A stretch of DNA of 64,000 bases from Seminavis robusta. Lineage: Eukaryota; Bacillariophyta; Bacillariophyceae; Naviculales; Naviculaceae. The notes below the pieces were generated by a model. That model was not told the DNA's origin, did not search any database, and saw only the letters and a list, made by a program, of their open reading frames with translations. The stretch covers positions 41,096-105,095 of the forward strand of contig CAICTM010000152.1 in assembly GCA_903772945.1 (NCBI GenBank). The letters are read 5' to 3'. Shown piece by piece: positions 21,472 through 33,101 of this stretch (its first letter is position 1; each line of letters starts with the position of its first letter). The translations under genes were made by a program, and so were the position numbers.

Positions 21472-23043
21472 ATGTCGTTGTGTATACTACTAGTCAGACT
21501 GTTTGCCTTTTTGGTCTTGAGCCATGGCGCTACCGGCTTTCTTTCTCGCTCCATTCCCACCACTTCATCTTCTCCCACCACCCATTCAGCCATTGTCGCA
21601 TCCTTGCGATTATCTTCCCTAAAGGCAGGAGTTCGTCTGGTGATCTTGAAAGATGACGACAATGAGGATGAAGAAGAAGAGGAAGATGATGACGAGGAAG
21701 AGGAAGAACAAGATCCATATACCCAAAAAGCCACTTCGGAATTCTTGGACGATAACGACGACAAGTCTTCGTCTGCCTTGTCCACACTGACTGGCAGTTC
21801 GATTGATTGGGGCGGTGCCTTGGGGAAACTGCGACAACGCGTCCAAGATGTGGAATCGGGAGCATCGCAAGATCCTTCCACGGCACTCTTTCGCTTCATG
21901 TCGGCCAAAACTCCCAACGAATTGATTGGGACATTTGTGCAAACGGCCAACCCCAAAGTCGTCCAAGCGTGTTCCGATGCCGTCAATAGTCTTCTCGGTG
22001 GTTTGTCTAGCCCGAGCATGGGCATTGAAACCATTGTCAAGACCAATGGTGAAAAAATTGGATCGCTCTGTTTTCAACTTCAAATGACGGGTTACTTGTT
22101 TCGCAATGTCGAATACGTCCTAGCACTCAAGGAAATGATGGCACTCCAGGGTGCCGCGACACTGCAAGATTATAAAGATGCCTTTGACAAACTCGATACG
22201 GACGATTCGGGATTTATTGAACCGGCCGAAGTCCAAACGTTATTGGATGATGTCTATCAAGGCACGGCACCCAAATTTGAAGTCGATGCCTTTGTCAAAT
22301 TCTTTGATCGCAATCAAGATGGAAAAATTAGTTGGACCGAATTCGAATCGGGATTGGGGGCTGCCATGACCACTACAAAGTCGCGACCCAAATTGCTGCA
22401 ATCCAGAGCAGGCGACGATGATGATGAGGACGAAGAGGATGACGAAGAACCCATGGTACTCAATTATGAAGTGACTGGTACGTGTTCTCTTGATGAAATT
22501 GAGCTGAACACGACAACACCCTTACTGACTTACTAGCTGACGAACCTACCTTTTGTCCTTCTCTATCTACCTACAGGTGACATTGAAATTGAACTGGACA
22601 ATGGAGAAACCATCACGGTCGAAGCCAAGGAATACATCAAAAGTCTCAAGCAAGAAGCTGCAGCGCTCCGAGAAGCACTCGAACAGCAACAACTGCCCGA
22701 TGCCAACAAGGCCGGTACCAATGGAATGCTAGCAGCACAACAACAACAACAATCATCCTCCGCAGACTATGGTGGCATTGCCCAATACATTGCACAACGA
22801 CAGGGAGATATCAAGGCATTGACCGAAGGAATTCAACCGGAAATTGTCGAAACCATGAAAATGCTAGTCGATTTTGTACTACAAGGAGGAGATCCGGCTC
22901 GAACGCCACAACCCAAAAAGGAAGAAATGGAAATGGAATTGCCGGGATCGGCATTGCAACAATTGGCACTCTGGCAACTGGTACTGGGATACCGATTGAG
23001 AGAAGCAGAAGCTACCGGAGAGTACTTGAAACTGTTAGAGTAA
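21472..23043 (+). CDS. Plastid-targeted EF-hand protein with two DUF760-like segments
   Basis: Two exons (21472-22477 and 22577-23043, phase 1, GTACGT donor and ACAG acceptor) give 490 residues. The leader MSLCILLVRLFAFLVLSHGATG-F ends at a Phe, the heterokont plastid signature. An acidic run of Asp/Glu lies at about 61-82. Residues 140-225 (SAKTPNELIGTF to LFRNVEYVLALKEMM) and the C-terminal 110 residues (IVETMKMLVDFVL to WQLVLGYRLREAEATG) each resemble DUF760, a domain of plant plastid proteins of unknown role. Between them are two canonical EF-hand loops, at 242 (DTDDSGFIEPAE) and 279 (DRNQDGKISWTE). A second acidic run follows. A calcium-responsive stromal or thylakoid-associated role is an inference. 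It lies between the two Hint genes but shares nothing with them. Confidence 0.85.
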
Positions 23044-23954
23044 TCAGTAATACTGTAAATAGCAGTTGCAGTTTGGTAGCTGCGTGCGCGGCTGTTGAAG
23101 TAACGTAGGATGCGCCCGATGGGAAAGTATGGAAGGAACCTCAGTAGTGCGGAGACTGCGTACGACGCCATAGCTGCTCCACGCACCCAAACTAACTTCT
23201 TAGCGCGACGATCTCCGTCATGTCATCTCTTTTCTCCCTGCAGGCATGCATTCGTGTGCTTCCTTCCTTCCGGGGCACTGCTGCGTGCCTGTGCCTATCA
23301 ACCGATGGAGCACTCACTGTTCAGCTTGCACCAATGATGGCTAGCTAGTCACTACACCGGAAGAGAGGTATGCGACGAAATCTTCAAACCAAGGAGTGCA
23401 CTGCTAGCTGGCTTACGATACGATGAAGATATTCAAACTCGTAGTGTTGTTGTTGGTCATGCAGGCCAGTGGGCTGCACTACTCTTTTAAAATCTATGTC
23501 TATTTAGCAAGAGGGAGGAAAGGTTTTTCTCACAATCCATGTTTTGGTTTTCTGGGAGGAAAACCAATACCGGTAGCTTTCGAGGGTTTCGCCGCACACC
23601 TCCAGCGTGGTTGGTCCCGCAGCGTGGAAAGACTCAGACGATGGCAACAGACCTCGCAAGACGTGGATAGACACGTTATAAGACTCACCTGCACTTCCAC
23701 AGTTATCGGTAGGCTGGGTAATACTCAAGACTTAGTTAGTCAAAAGAATGGTTTACCGAATCTATCTGAATCTCAGTCGAGTCGTGAAGATGGACGTCAT
23801 GGAGGAGCAGCAACATGCTTTCCTGTCTCTTCGATTTGCTCATAAAATTTCCAGCACCAAAACCCAAGCAAACTCAAGCAAAAGCAAAATTAGAAGCAGC
23901 ACAAAGCAAACAAACAAACGAAAACAGCTCACAAAACAAGCAAGCAAGACAACA
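23044..23954. other. Intergenic / 5' region of Hint gene copy 2
   Basis: No gene was recognised. An ORF at 23423 begins with a hydrophobic stretch but reads on without any motif. The Hint frame is open upstream of 23955 to about 23748 with further ATGs, but that extension is a Lys/Gln/Thr-rich low-complexity sequence (from AAAACCCAAGCAAACTCAAG and on) and would bury the signal peptide, so it is treated as leader. Confidence 0.5.
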
Positions 23955-25562
23955 ATGATTCAAAGCAAGGCCATCTCTGCCCTTGTCTCCTGCCTCCTTC
24001 TGTGGTCCTTGTCTTCCATACCATGGGCCCAGGCTCTCTGCAACTGTGGAGTGTCACTTGCCAAATCATATGCAGAAGGAGACTACAACTCTGGGAAAAC
24101 AATTCTAGTAAGGATTGGATGCAACGATGAACAGATGAAGACTGAGTGCCTTGCTGCCAAACGAGAAGTTGAAGACTTTGTGTCGTCCCTCATGGAGTTC
24201 ATTGATGACACCTATGTCCGCCCCAGTCTGGATCTTGTCAATCGTTTGCTGGTGGCTGATAAACTGCCTATGGAGGATTACAGCGCTCTGAGAGATGTCA
24301 TTGTCCGTCAGCGGAATGCTGCTTCTGAAGCAGTGGAGAACCGGATTCATCCAGATTGTGCTTCCGGACTGTGGACTGAGTCTCTGTACAGCAAAAATGC
24401 CACTCTCCGAAACACTTATGAGCACTGGACACGATGGAATCTCAATGAAATACGTGACAATGCACTTTGTGTGTCCAGGTACTTAGAGAGAGAACTGCTG
24501 GAGTTGCAAGCGGAACACAGGATTAATCGAACTTTGAGGCTGGATGAAACCAAGGCAGGTCCTTTAGCTCCCAAGGTGAATGAAGTCCTCCTAGAAGTAC
24601 TCGAAGGAGACGATCATAAAGGTTTGACACCATACTCCAAACGCATGATGGAGCAGATTGTATTTCAAAGGAATGACACTGTGGGTGACATTGCTGGGCT
24701 GGGTATCTCCACTGGCAGAGACTTTGTGCGATACTTTCTTCTTCGTGCCATTTCGGAGCCTCCTGATGTTAGGCTCCCGGCCACAGAGTTGTCTGCTGAA
24801 GGACAATTGGAACAAGGGGACTTGGGAGATGAAAGAGTGTGCTTCCCACTCAACAGCACTGTCCTTGTGTCCATGGGCAACAAAACATATGCTCTCAAGC
24901 AACTTGCAGATCTTCAGTTAAAGGACCAAGTTGTGACAGGTTCCAATAGCCCACACGCCGGCTCCAAGCAGATGATTGCAACTTCTCCTGTTGTAGACTT
25001 TGCTCACAGATTGGACACCCCAAAGTCAAGATTCCTCAATGTTCGCTATGCCAGCACAGATGGCACCACCAAGACAGTCACTGCCTCTGCCAACCACAAT
25101 GTTCTCTTTGGCGTCTTCCATGGCCAAACTGAAACTATTGAAACCCACCACAAGTCTTTTGGTGTTCTCAGACAGTATTTTGATGATGGTCACAGTGTCT
25201 ATGTCAAGAATGGGCTTGATAGATGGATGTCAGTTAGAGAAGTGGATGCTTCTGTTGAGTCAGGTTATGTGGCTCCAATCACAAAAGAAGGAACAATGGC
25301 CATTGTCCCGCCTGAAGCAGCAAAAGACCTTGGAACCTCACTTGATGGTGCCCAAGCCCTAAACGTGCTCTCCCAATCAACTGTTGTATCAACTTTCAGC
25401 AGTGTCCCTGACACTGTGGGCTATTCCATTTCTGCAACAAAGCTGTTGTTTTATGGACCAAGCCCAAACAAGGATGGTGCTGGTTCTGGAGAGATGTTTG
25501 ACACTGCAACAGGTTGGGCTCAGTCTGTGAGCAAGGCCCTGGGCCATTTGGCTTCACAGTAG
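23955..25562 (+). CDS. Secreted protein with C-terminal Hedgehog-type Hint domain (copy 2)
   Basis: This intron-free ORF of 535 residues is chosen to start at ACAATGATT, because a signal peptide follows at once (MIQSKAISALVSCLLL ... WAQA-LCNCG). The extracellular domain matches copy 1 nearly residue by residue, including EIRDNALCVSR and the sequons. The Hint domain begins at CFPLNSTVLVSMGNKTY and has LKDQVVTG, VVDFAHRLD and TASANHNVLFG. The residue before the catalytic Cys is Val. The loop after the second element is shorter than in copy 1 (SPHAGSKQ versus SPQPTASKQ). By eye the two proteins are identical over about four-fifths of their length or more. The genes point away from each other, as expected for an inverted duplication; each has its own promoter region. 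The function of the secreted N-terminal part is unknown. Confidence 0.86.
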   Translation: MIQSKAISALVSCLLLWSLSSIPWAQALCNCGVSLAKSYAEGDYNSGKTILVRIGCNDEQMKTECLAAKREVEDFVSSLMEFIDDTYVRPSLDLVNRLLVADKLPMEDYSALRDVIVRQRNAASEAVENRIHPDCASGLWTESLYSKNATLRNTYEHWTRWNLNEIRDNALCVSRYLERELLELQAEHRINRTLRLDETKAGPLAPKVNEVLLEVLEGDDHKGLTPYSKRMMEQIVFQRNDTVGDIAGLGISTGRDFVRYFLLRAISEPPDVRLPATELSAEGQLEQGDLGDERVCFPLNSTVLVSMGNKTYALKQLADLQLKDQVVTGSNSPHAGSKQMIATSPVVDFAHRLDTPKSRFLNVRYASTDGTTKTVTASANHNVLFGVFHGQTETIETHHKSFGVLRQYFDDGHSVYVKNGLDRWMSVREVDASVESGYVAPITKEGTMAIVPPEAAKDLGTSLDGAQALNVLSQSTVVSTFSSVPDTVGYSISATKLLFYGPSPNKDGAGSGEMFDTATGWAQSVSKALGHLASQ

Positions 25563-26025
25563 CAACATTTGCGGCATGGTGATGTGGTAGCGTGGACTAA
25601 ACCTAGATTAGGAGTTATCGTAGCAGGACTGAACTTGCGCCCGGGAAGGGGTGAATAAGCAATGGTTTCCATAACACCTTTTGTATGCTTTTCTTTACCG
25701 TATCGACGTTGTATTGGTTTCGGCACCGAAGGGAGTGGCTGCCCTGGCAAAGCCACCCAATCGGACGGCCCTGTCAATGCTCTTTCCATGGAGGGAAGAC
25801 GGGGACAGCATGGCGACAGAGCCCATATGACATAGCTCTGCTCTCCGAAGTCCGTGACGTCAGGGCTGGGGCAAAAAGTCCAAAAAGATCCAAGATCAAA
25901 ACGTCCAAGATCACATTCTCATTCCACCAAATTTGTTTTCTCAAAGAGGGAGGTGTTCGAAAGGTCAAGAAGAGAAAGCTAGCTAGCTTGTAGCAGCCCA
26001 CCAAAGGAGAGAAAGAAGTATTACG
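25563..26025. other. Intergenic, promoter region of the VHL/P4H gene
   Basis: No gene is seen. The last 170 bases before the start codon contain AAAGTCCAAAAAGATCC and AAGATCAAAACGTCC, which share a short AARRTC phrase. Its meaning is unknown. Confidence 0.45.
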
Positions 26026-29000
26026 ATGCTCAGCTACAGAGGAACCATGGTGCCCATTACTAGTGAGCAGATCGGAGTTGCCAAGAAGACAAGATCAGAA
26101 AGTCGACGCCGAAAGCACACACACCCGTTTGGTGGTGGGTTACTGTCGGTACTGCTGTCACTGCTCTTATTGCTTCGGCCAGCCTCTGCCCAAGAAGAGC
26201 GGATTCCTATTTCCGTGACCATTATCAATCAGAGCGGATCCAACTTGTTGAGTCACTGGATCGATCCAGATTCGGGTGCCTTTGTGGCTTTGGACGACGA
26301 AGAAGACCCTCTGGTCAATGGCAAGTATTCCAACTACAACACTTTTCCAGGAGATGAATTTGCCTTTTATCGACAGGACGACGATCGACATCGCCTCGTG
26401 TTGACCATTGATGATGACGTAGACGAAGAGGAGAATGATGAGACCTGTAACCTGGTCAAGGACGATGAAGATTGTCAAGTGCCTCGTACGTAAAACAGCA
26501 AGTAGAGAGGAGGTCCTTCAGGTTGCAAAATGAGAGTTGTTTGATTCTTATTAATACTCACTTTTGACTTGCATGCTGTGGAAAACCAGGACTCTTTTAC
26601 TCCATTCATCCTGATTTCCGCATTGAACGAGAGATCAACACGGATCGCATCCTGTCTCTCATTGAGTTGTCCAATGAGGGAAAGCTGTTGGCACCTCCAC
26701 CGCCGCCGCCTCCGCCTCCTCCTTCGGACGATGCCAGTGACAATCATCAGGAGCCTGCTAAAACCAAACTGTTTGTCCGCAATCAGAGTGGATCCTATGT
26801 TCATGTCTATTGGAGAGACCTAGAGGAACAAACCTCCTATCAATTGACCATTGAAACTCCACTGCTTCCCTACGGCGAAGATTCGGAAATGGCCTTTAAC
26901 ACTATGGAGGGGCATACCTTGGAGTTTCGCGAAACACTCACTTGCGACGATGATAATGATGACGATGAAGGGTCTTGTCGAACCGTTCTGTTTCAAGTTC
27001 CTTCGGGTGTCGACGTCGGAACACGTAAGTTGTCGTTCCATGGAGATATTCTTTCTTGCGTGAGTGCCTAACTGACTGACCGAGAGCTTCCTCCCATCGA
27101 CTCTTTCGTTTCCCAACTTCCCCTCATCTATACGATTCTTGGCATGGTTGTCTCACTACACCAACAAATTAATGCAAAGAGCTCGTAATTTCCGAACGCT
27201 TTGAAGCCAAAATGGAATCGGCTCCTAGTAGTAGTCCCAATGCCCAAGAGGAACTGAGACGACCAGAAATCGTGCCACCCAAAAAGATCTACCAACAAGA
27301 GGTTGCGACCGGCAAGGACTCGACAACCAGCAGGACAACGACGACAACTGCCACCGACAAAGAGTCAACAAGCAGTACGACAACAAAGACTTCTGAACAA
27401 TCAGAACCAAGAGACGATGACCGTCACCAGACAACCTCTGAAGATGACAAAGAAATCTCGCCACCGACCTCTGAAGGTGAAGCAGATAGCTCGCCATCAC
27501 TACCAGGAGAGGTCCGCAAAGCCGGGGCGGAAGAAGAGGATGACGAACTACCCTCCATCTCCAATCTACGAAATCCACAACTACAGCTGTTTTACATGCG
27601 CAAGTCCATTCAGTCCAAGACCCAAAGTGTCCTGACCATCATCAATGAAAGTGGTTCTCCTATGGATGTCTATTGGGTGTCACCTGAGACAGAACGGACT
27701 TTGTGGCTGCTGGAACGCATAGAACCTACAGATTTTTACCGAGACATCACCTTGCTGTATCATGAATATGAGGTTCGAGAGACTGGTGACTGTGATGATC
27801 CTGGTTCCAACATCAAGCCTGATGGGACAAAGGTAGAAGAAGACAACCATCAACCTGCCTGCCGACGAGTCAGATTTCGAGTGCCACATCCTGATGCAGA
27901 AGTTACCGTCACATCCCAGTACAAGGCCATGTACCTAGGTCAAGATATTTCCATTGCCTGGGAATCCTTGGTGCATGAAAAGGACAGCAATGATCCAGTT
28001 TCTGCAAAGATTTGGAAGGAATGCCATGATGAGAGTTTGCTTGCATTCACCAATGCCGGATCTCCCCTACAGAACAACAACACGCAATTCTTGCAATCAT
28101 TACAACAGTGCGTTCATGTAGAAGTCTCACGAAAGATTCTCAAATCTCTATATCTTGTGCAGTTTGAGCCACCGTTGAGAAAACATATTGGAATGTACCA
28201 TGAATTCTACGCCTGTCATGACCCCAGTAGCTCCACATCAGATCCTGTAAGGACTCTGATGTGGGACACCGACAAAGATCAAGCGCAGAGAAAAGTTCAA
28301 GTGCTCCTTGACTACCCCAAAGCCCAGGTCCATGTTGTTGATGATTTTCTGTCAGGTGATGAATGTGCTTTCATAGAAAGAACGCGCAAGGGCGAAATTG
28401 AGCACACCACAACATTTGAACCCACTGAACGAAGAGCAGGGCAAGCAACACTAAAGATACCGTGGGACGAGGAAAGTTCAGGAAATCCATTTGCTCGTGT
28501 TGGCCGCAGGATTTATGATTACACCAGTCTTGTACTTGGGACTAACATTTCTGAGGTCGGTCAGGAAGAGCCAATACTGATGCAATACCTCGGCAAGGCA
28601 ATTCAAGGCACAGACCCTCCAGATTTGTACAGGACACATTGTGATGGTGCCTGCCATGGTGGTCCCTATCAAGCTGGAAACAGGATTGCCACCATGATTC
28701 TCTACTGGTGAGTACTTGCCCTCTCATATCATGACAACAGTTTGCATTACGCACTTGCAATATATCTGATTTTGGGCGCTCTTGCATGATGCAGCAAAGT
28801 GCCAGAAGCCGGGGGGGACACACACTTTCTAGCTGCTGGTATCCATGTCAAACCCAAGCCTGGCCGCGCCCTTTTCTTCAGCTATATAGATCCCAGAACC
28901 ATGACTGCTGACTATGGTTTGACAGTACACAGTGGGTGCCCAGTGTACAAAGGGGAAAAACTTATTATTACACAATGGATTCGTGGTGGCATCGGCAGCC

Positions 29001-30931
29001 ACAATATAGGTACGTCCAATGTCAAACTCTGGTACTGAAAGAATTCTGAGAATCCCAGTGTCCTCAACATTGTTTGCCAGATGGAAATGGGACTTCAGAG
29101 GAGCAGTTTCAAGCAAGGATTCCTGGCATGCTGGAAGGTGCAGCGGCTGTCTCAGAAAACCTTGTCAAGACTGTTGAGAACCCTGTGGACACAGATCTTC
29201 CTGCCAATGACAACCCATTACCGGCGCAACAAGCTCAAAAGGTACATGTTGCCTCTAACTACGAAGGGGGCCAGCTACCAAATCCCTCCAGTTTATCACA
29301 TCCACAACTGCAAAAGTTCTACCGCAACAAAGCTCTTAGCTCAAATACCCAAAGTGTGCTAAGCATAATCAATGAGAGTGGTTCTTCTGTGGATGTGTAC
29401 TGGGTTTCTCCAGAGAGGATGGAACGCAAGTTGTGTTTGCTGCAACGAGTAGAATCAACACAAAGTTACTTGGATATCACTTTGCTGTATCATGAAATTG
29501 AGGTTCGAGAGACTGGAGGCTGTGATGATCTTCATGCCAACATCAAGCCTGATGGGACAGAAAGGGAAGAAGACAACCAGGTACAAGCTTGTCAACGTGT
29601 CCGATTCAGAGTACCTCATACTGATGCAGAGGTTACCATCACACCCCAGTACAAGGCCCTGTACCAAGGCAAAGATATTTCCATTGACTGGGAATCCTTG
29701 GTGCATGAAAAGGGCAGCAGTGATCCAGTTTCTGCAAAGATTTGGAAGCAATGCCATGATGAAACTTTGCTAGCTTTTGGTGCTGCTGAGCAGTATGCTT
29801 GGGACAATAGCAAGCAAATCTTGCAATCTATAAGACACTGCATTGATGCTGAAGTAAGGGACAAGTTGCTGGGTTTTCAGGTTCTGATGGATCACCAAGA
29901 CTCGGTCCGGCTTCGAATCGCTGGTTTATCAGAGGGCTATGCCTGCAATGATCCTGAACTCTCCACTTCTGATCCTGTGAGTTTGCAGCAATGGACAGAT
30001 GTCAAAGATCAGATACAGCGAAGAGTGCAAGTGCTACTGGACCATCCTACTGCCAAGATCCATCTTGTGGATGACTTTGTCACAGATGATGAGTGTCATT
30101 TCATCGAGAGAACCCGCATGGGTCAATACCAATATGCTACTGTTGAAGACAAGGTAACTGGTGGGACCCAAATATCACAGGACCGAAAAGCTCGACAAGC
30201 ACCACTATATATTCCTTGGAGCAAAGAAGATTCAGGAAACTACTTGGCTCGTGTTGGCCGCAGGATATATGATTACACCAATCATGTGCTTGGAACCAAT
30301 ATAACTGAGATTGGACAGGAGCAACCCACCTTGATCCAATACACAGGGCAGGGCTTGCATGATCGTGCACCCCCGGATCAATACAAAGTTCATTGTGATG
30401 GCCGCTGTCGTGGTGGTCCATTCCATCCTGGGACTCGAATTGCTACAATGCTTCTCTATTGGTATGTACCTCCTGTTTCGTTCGCTAGTTCTCCTTCACA
30501 GTTTACTGAAACGATCACATCTTTCTTTGTCTCCATGAATTCCAGCAAAGTCCCGAAGATTGGCGGTCACACTAACTTTGGGGCAGCTGGAGTTCATGTG
30601 GAGCCAAAAAAAGGCCATGGTGTTCTGTTTACGTATGCTGATCCCATAGCCATGGTCAATGACAATGGTCTTACAAGGCACAGCGGGTGTCCAGTCTATG
30701 AAGGTGAAAAGCTCATCATTACACAATGGATCCGGGGTGGCCTAGAGAATGGGAAGAGTTGGCAAAACTATGACAATGGTATGTGTTACCTTCCTTGGTT
30801 GTTATTGAAAGCATACCCATCATTCTAAGCAAGTCCAACTTCCTGTATTGTCAGATGGAAACGAGGTAGCAAACCAGCAGAACAAGGCAGCTATTTCTGG
30901 AATGCTACACGTTGTAGATCCTACGTCATAG
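26026..30931 (+). CDS. Secretory protein with four VHL-beta-like modules and two prolyl 4-hydroxylase domains
   Basis: Seven exons join in frame: 26026-26485, 26590-27024, 27180-28707, 28795-29009, 29081-30461, 30546-30778 and 30855-30931, giving 1442 residues. A hydrophobic leader lies at 36-50 before ASAQEE. Four modules start near 64, 213, 447 and 971 with N-(Q/E)-S-G-S and usually VYW(V/R) (for example INESGSPMDVYWV), resembling the VHL beta domain; each ends in a Cys...VP phrase. Modules 3 and 4 are each followed by a prolyl 4-hydroxylase-type 2-oxoglutarate/Fe(II) domain: His785-x-Asp787, His853 and Lys863; then His1317-x-Asp1319, His1385 and Lys1395 (HSGCPVY.GEKLIITQWIR). Both catalytic sets look complete. 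Exons 3-4 and 5-7 have matching intron phases and positions, so this half arose by internal duplication. It probably hydroxylates prolines of secretory or wall proteins. The VHL likeness is by pattern only. Confidence 0.85.
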
Positions 30932-31776
30932 ATTACCTGCTCCGAGTTATGGATTGCTAGCTTTCATTGGATTCTGAGGGGGTCTGGGTTGGAGAAACTG
31001 GTGGAGTGGTGGTTGCACTGGTGCTTATAACCTTCGCCGGAATCGCGAGGGCTTTTCCATCCTTTCTGGCTTGGGGCATGCTCATTTCGATTGGAGTGCC
31101 GCTGCCTCATTTCTACGGAGAGTGGTCTTGGGGGTTTCGCATTGCAGATCCCCGTGATCTTGCAAACCAACCTGCTCACAATCACTAAGATTGATTGTCT
31201 CATGCTGACTGTCTTCGGTACTTGTGCATGCAGCCCCCGTCGAAACAGAAGAGGCAAGGGTATTCGGATGATGCTCTCCTCAATCAGCACTCTGTCATGT
31301 TGATGGTTCCGGATCACATTGACCATGACTCATCAATTATAAGGCCTAGTTGGAAGAGACGCTCTGTAGAGCCGCTATGCCAGGAACAGGACGTTCGAAA
31401 GAGTAGCCACCATTACCGCGTCACAGCTTCCGTACTTGGGGGAGGGGGGCTCGGAGCAGTTCTTACGTGCTCCGAAAACCACGGGGCTCGATCTTCTGAT
31501 TACTTTCACATGGGAAGGACCTGTTGCGGTCCAAGAGGGTTGGTCATGTCGAATTCACTGCTTGAATGATTCAATCGTTCCTTCACGACGACAAAGTCGC
31601 AGTTCGACTAAAAGTTACATCACCATGGACTCCACTGAGAGATTGCGCTGCTGCCACCAAATCACCGCAACATCCATTCGACGAAGAAGGCACAATCGGC
31701 AGAGAGGCAAGCAACAGTAGTATCAACATTGTTTCATTAGTACGGTATTTACAAATTGTACGTCGGCTATACTAGT
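30932..31776. other. Intergenic between convergent genes
   Basis: It is the shared 3' region of the P4H gene and the globin gene. A 124-codon plus ORF at 31195 has no motif and is not called. Confidence 0.5.
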
Positions 31777-33101
31777 TCACTCTCCTCGCTTTTCTGCGAG
31801 CAGTCCTTCGATCATCCAATAGGCCATAAAGCTGTAGACGGTCCTCCAGGCTCGTTCAACCTCCCGTGTCATTTTCTGTTGCCCCAGAACCTCTTCCAGA
31901 GTGTGCAGCAAGGCCACACCCATAGGTGGCCAGTATTGTGGCAGGGCCGCCATGTGCAAGTAGTGAATGCGTCCAAGATCTTGCAGTTCCATTTCCAGCG
32001 GTTCCAGATCAGGTCCCATGAATTGCACGGCCTTGTTGACGCCGTTCATGAATCCCAATCCCTTGTTCAAGAAGCGATTGTGATTGGCATGATCCTCCAA
32101 ATTATCCGGATCAAAGTCGACTGGAAAGCCCCACGCCGTCTTGATTTCAGGGGCCAGTTCAAAGAGCTCGCGCAGCACAATGGTCCCAGCGACACTCTGC
32201 CAGTTGGGAACGCTCGTGACGGCATCCCACGAATCCAAGACCAGTTGGACCGTTCGGTAGTCAATCGCCTCGGCCGGGACTCTTTCGTAAATGTTCACGT
32301 CGCCACCATCCTCCAGTTCTTGTTCGGAATAGACCGACGACGACGTAGTACTATAACTAGAGCAAGACGACCGACGGCTGATATCTTGCATTGCCGGTGG
32401 AGCTTCGTAGTTGCTGCTGCGTCGTCGCTGTGCCGCCTGGACAACCTGAGCCGCTTGCCACCGGTCCTTCTTCTCGGCCAGCAAGCCCTCAATCATCCAG
32501 TAGGACATAAAGTCGTAAATAATCTTCCAGGACGATTCCACAAACTCCGTGTACTGTCCCTTGCCCAATCCCATACGAAGGGTGTGAAAGAGCGCATCGC
32601 CCACCAAAGGCCAAAACTCGGGTTCGGCACCCATGTGAATGTGCCGTCGGCCCAGGGCAAAGAGTTCTTCTTCGAGTGGTTGCAAGTTGGGACCCAAAAA
32701 GGCAACGGCCTTGTCCACGGCCGACAAGAGAGTTGCTCCTTTGTGGATGAATTTGTCGCTCTTGGCAATGCTCTCGGTGATTGGTCCCGTGCCAAAGCCC
32801 CAAATCTGTTGCAGTTGTGGAGAAGTTTCAAACAGCCTGATGAAATCAATGAATGAAAAGAACAGAAAGTGAGTGGGTGCTACCTTGGAAGAATCGTAAT
32901 CGAATCGTCATGAGCCCAACTCAAAATAACTTACCGTCGAAGAAAGATCTCTCCCGTCACTCGTTCCCAGTTGGGGATGGCAGTGACAAGATCCCAGGAT
33001 TCCATGACTGTACAAGCCACGCTGAAGTCGATATCATCACAGGATACCTTTTGGTAAGGAGATTGCGGAGGAACGTAGGTTGTAGGAGAAAGGGAGGACA
33101 T
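31777..33101 (-). CDS. Two-domain (tandem) globin
   Basis: Two exons on the minus strand, 33101-32935 and 32836-31777, join with a GTAAG donor and TTTCATCAG acceptor to give 408 residues. Two globin domains are separated by a Ser/Arg-rich linker (residues about 185-225). Domain 1 has FIHKGATLL, with a His at the distal E7 place, and LGRRHIHMG, with the proximal F8 His as in the neuroglobin phrase LGRKH. Domain 2 repeats the pattern, but E7 is Asn (FLNKGLGFM) and the F8 region is LGRIHYLHM, one residue longer. Both end with YWMIEGLLAEK. The second domain therefore has a different distal pocket. Roles in NO or oxygen binding are inferred. No targeting signal is seen, so it is likely cytosolic. 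Confidence 0.85.

Noticed and set aside
21432-22083. Minus-strand ORFs of 154-204 codons with Ser runs
   Set aside because: They are antisense of the EF-hand gene. The Ser run mirrors the Asp/Glu codon run on the plus strand.
23748-23954. N-terminal extension of the second Hint gene
   Set aside because: It would place about 70 Lys/Gln/Thr-rich residues before a good signal peptide, and copy 1 has no such extension.
14049-33101. A coordinated NO/cGMP/globin gene cluster
   Set aside because: The cyclase, Hint, P4H and globin genes are near each other, but no shared promoter element or operon-like spacing is seen, and eukaryotic neighbours are usually independent.
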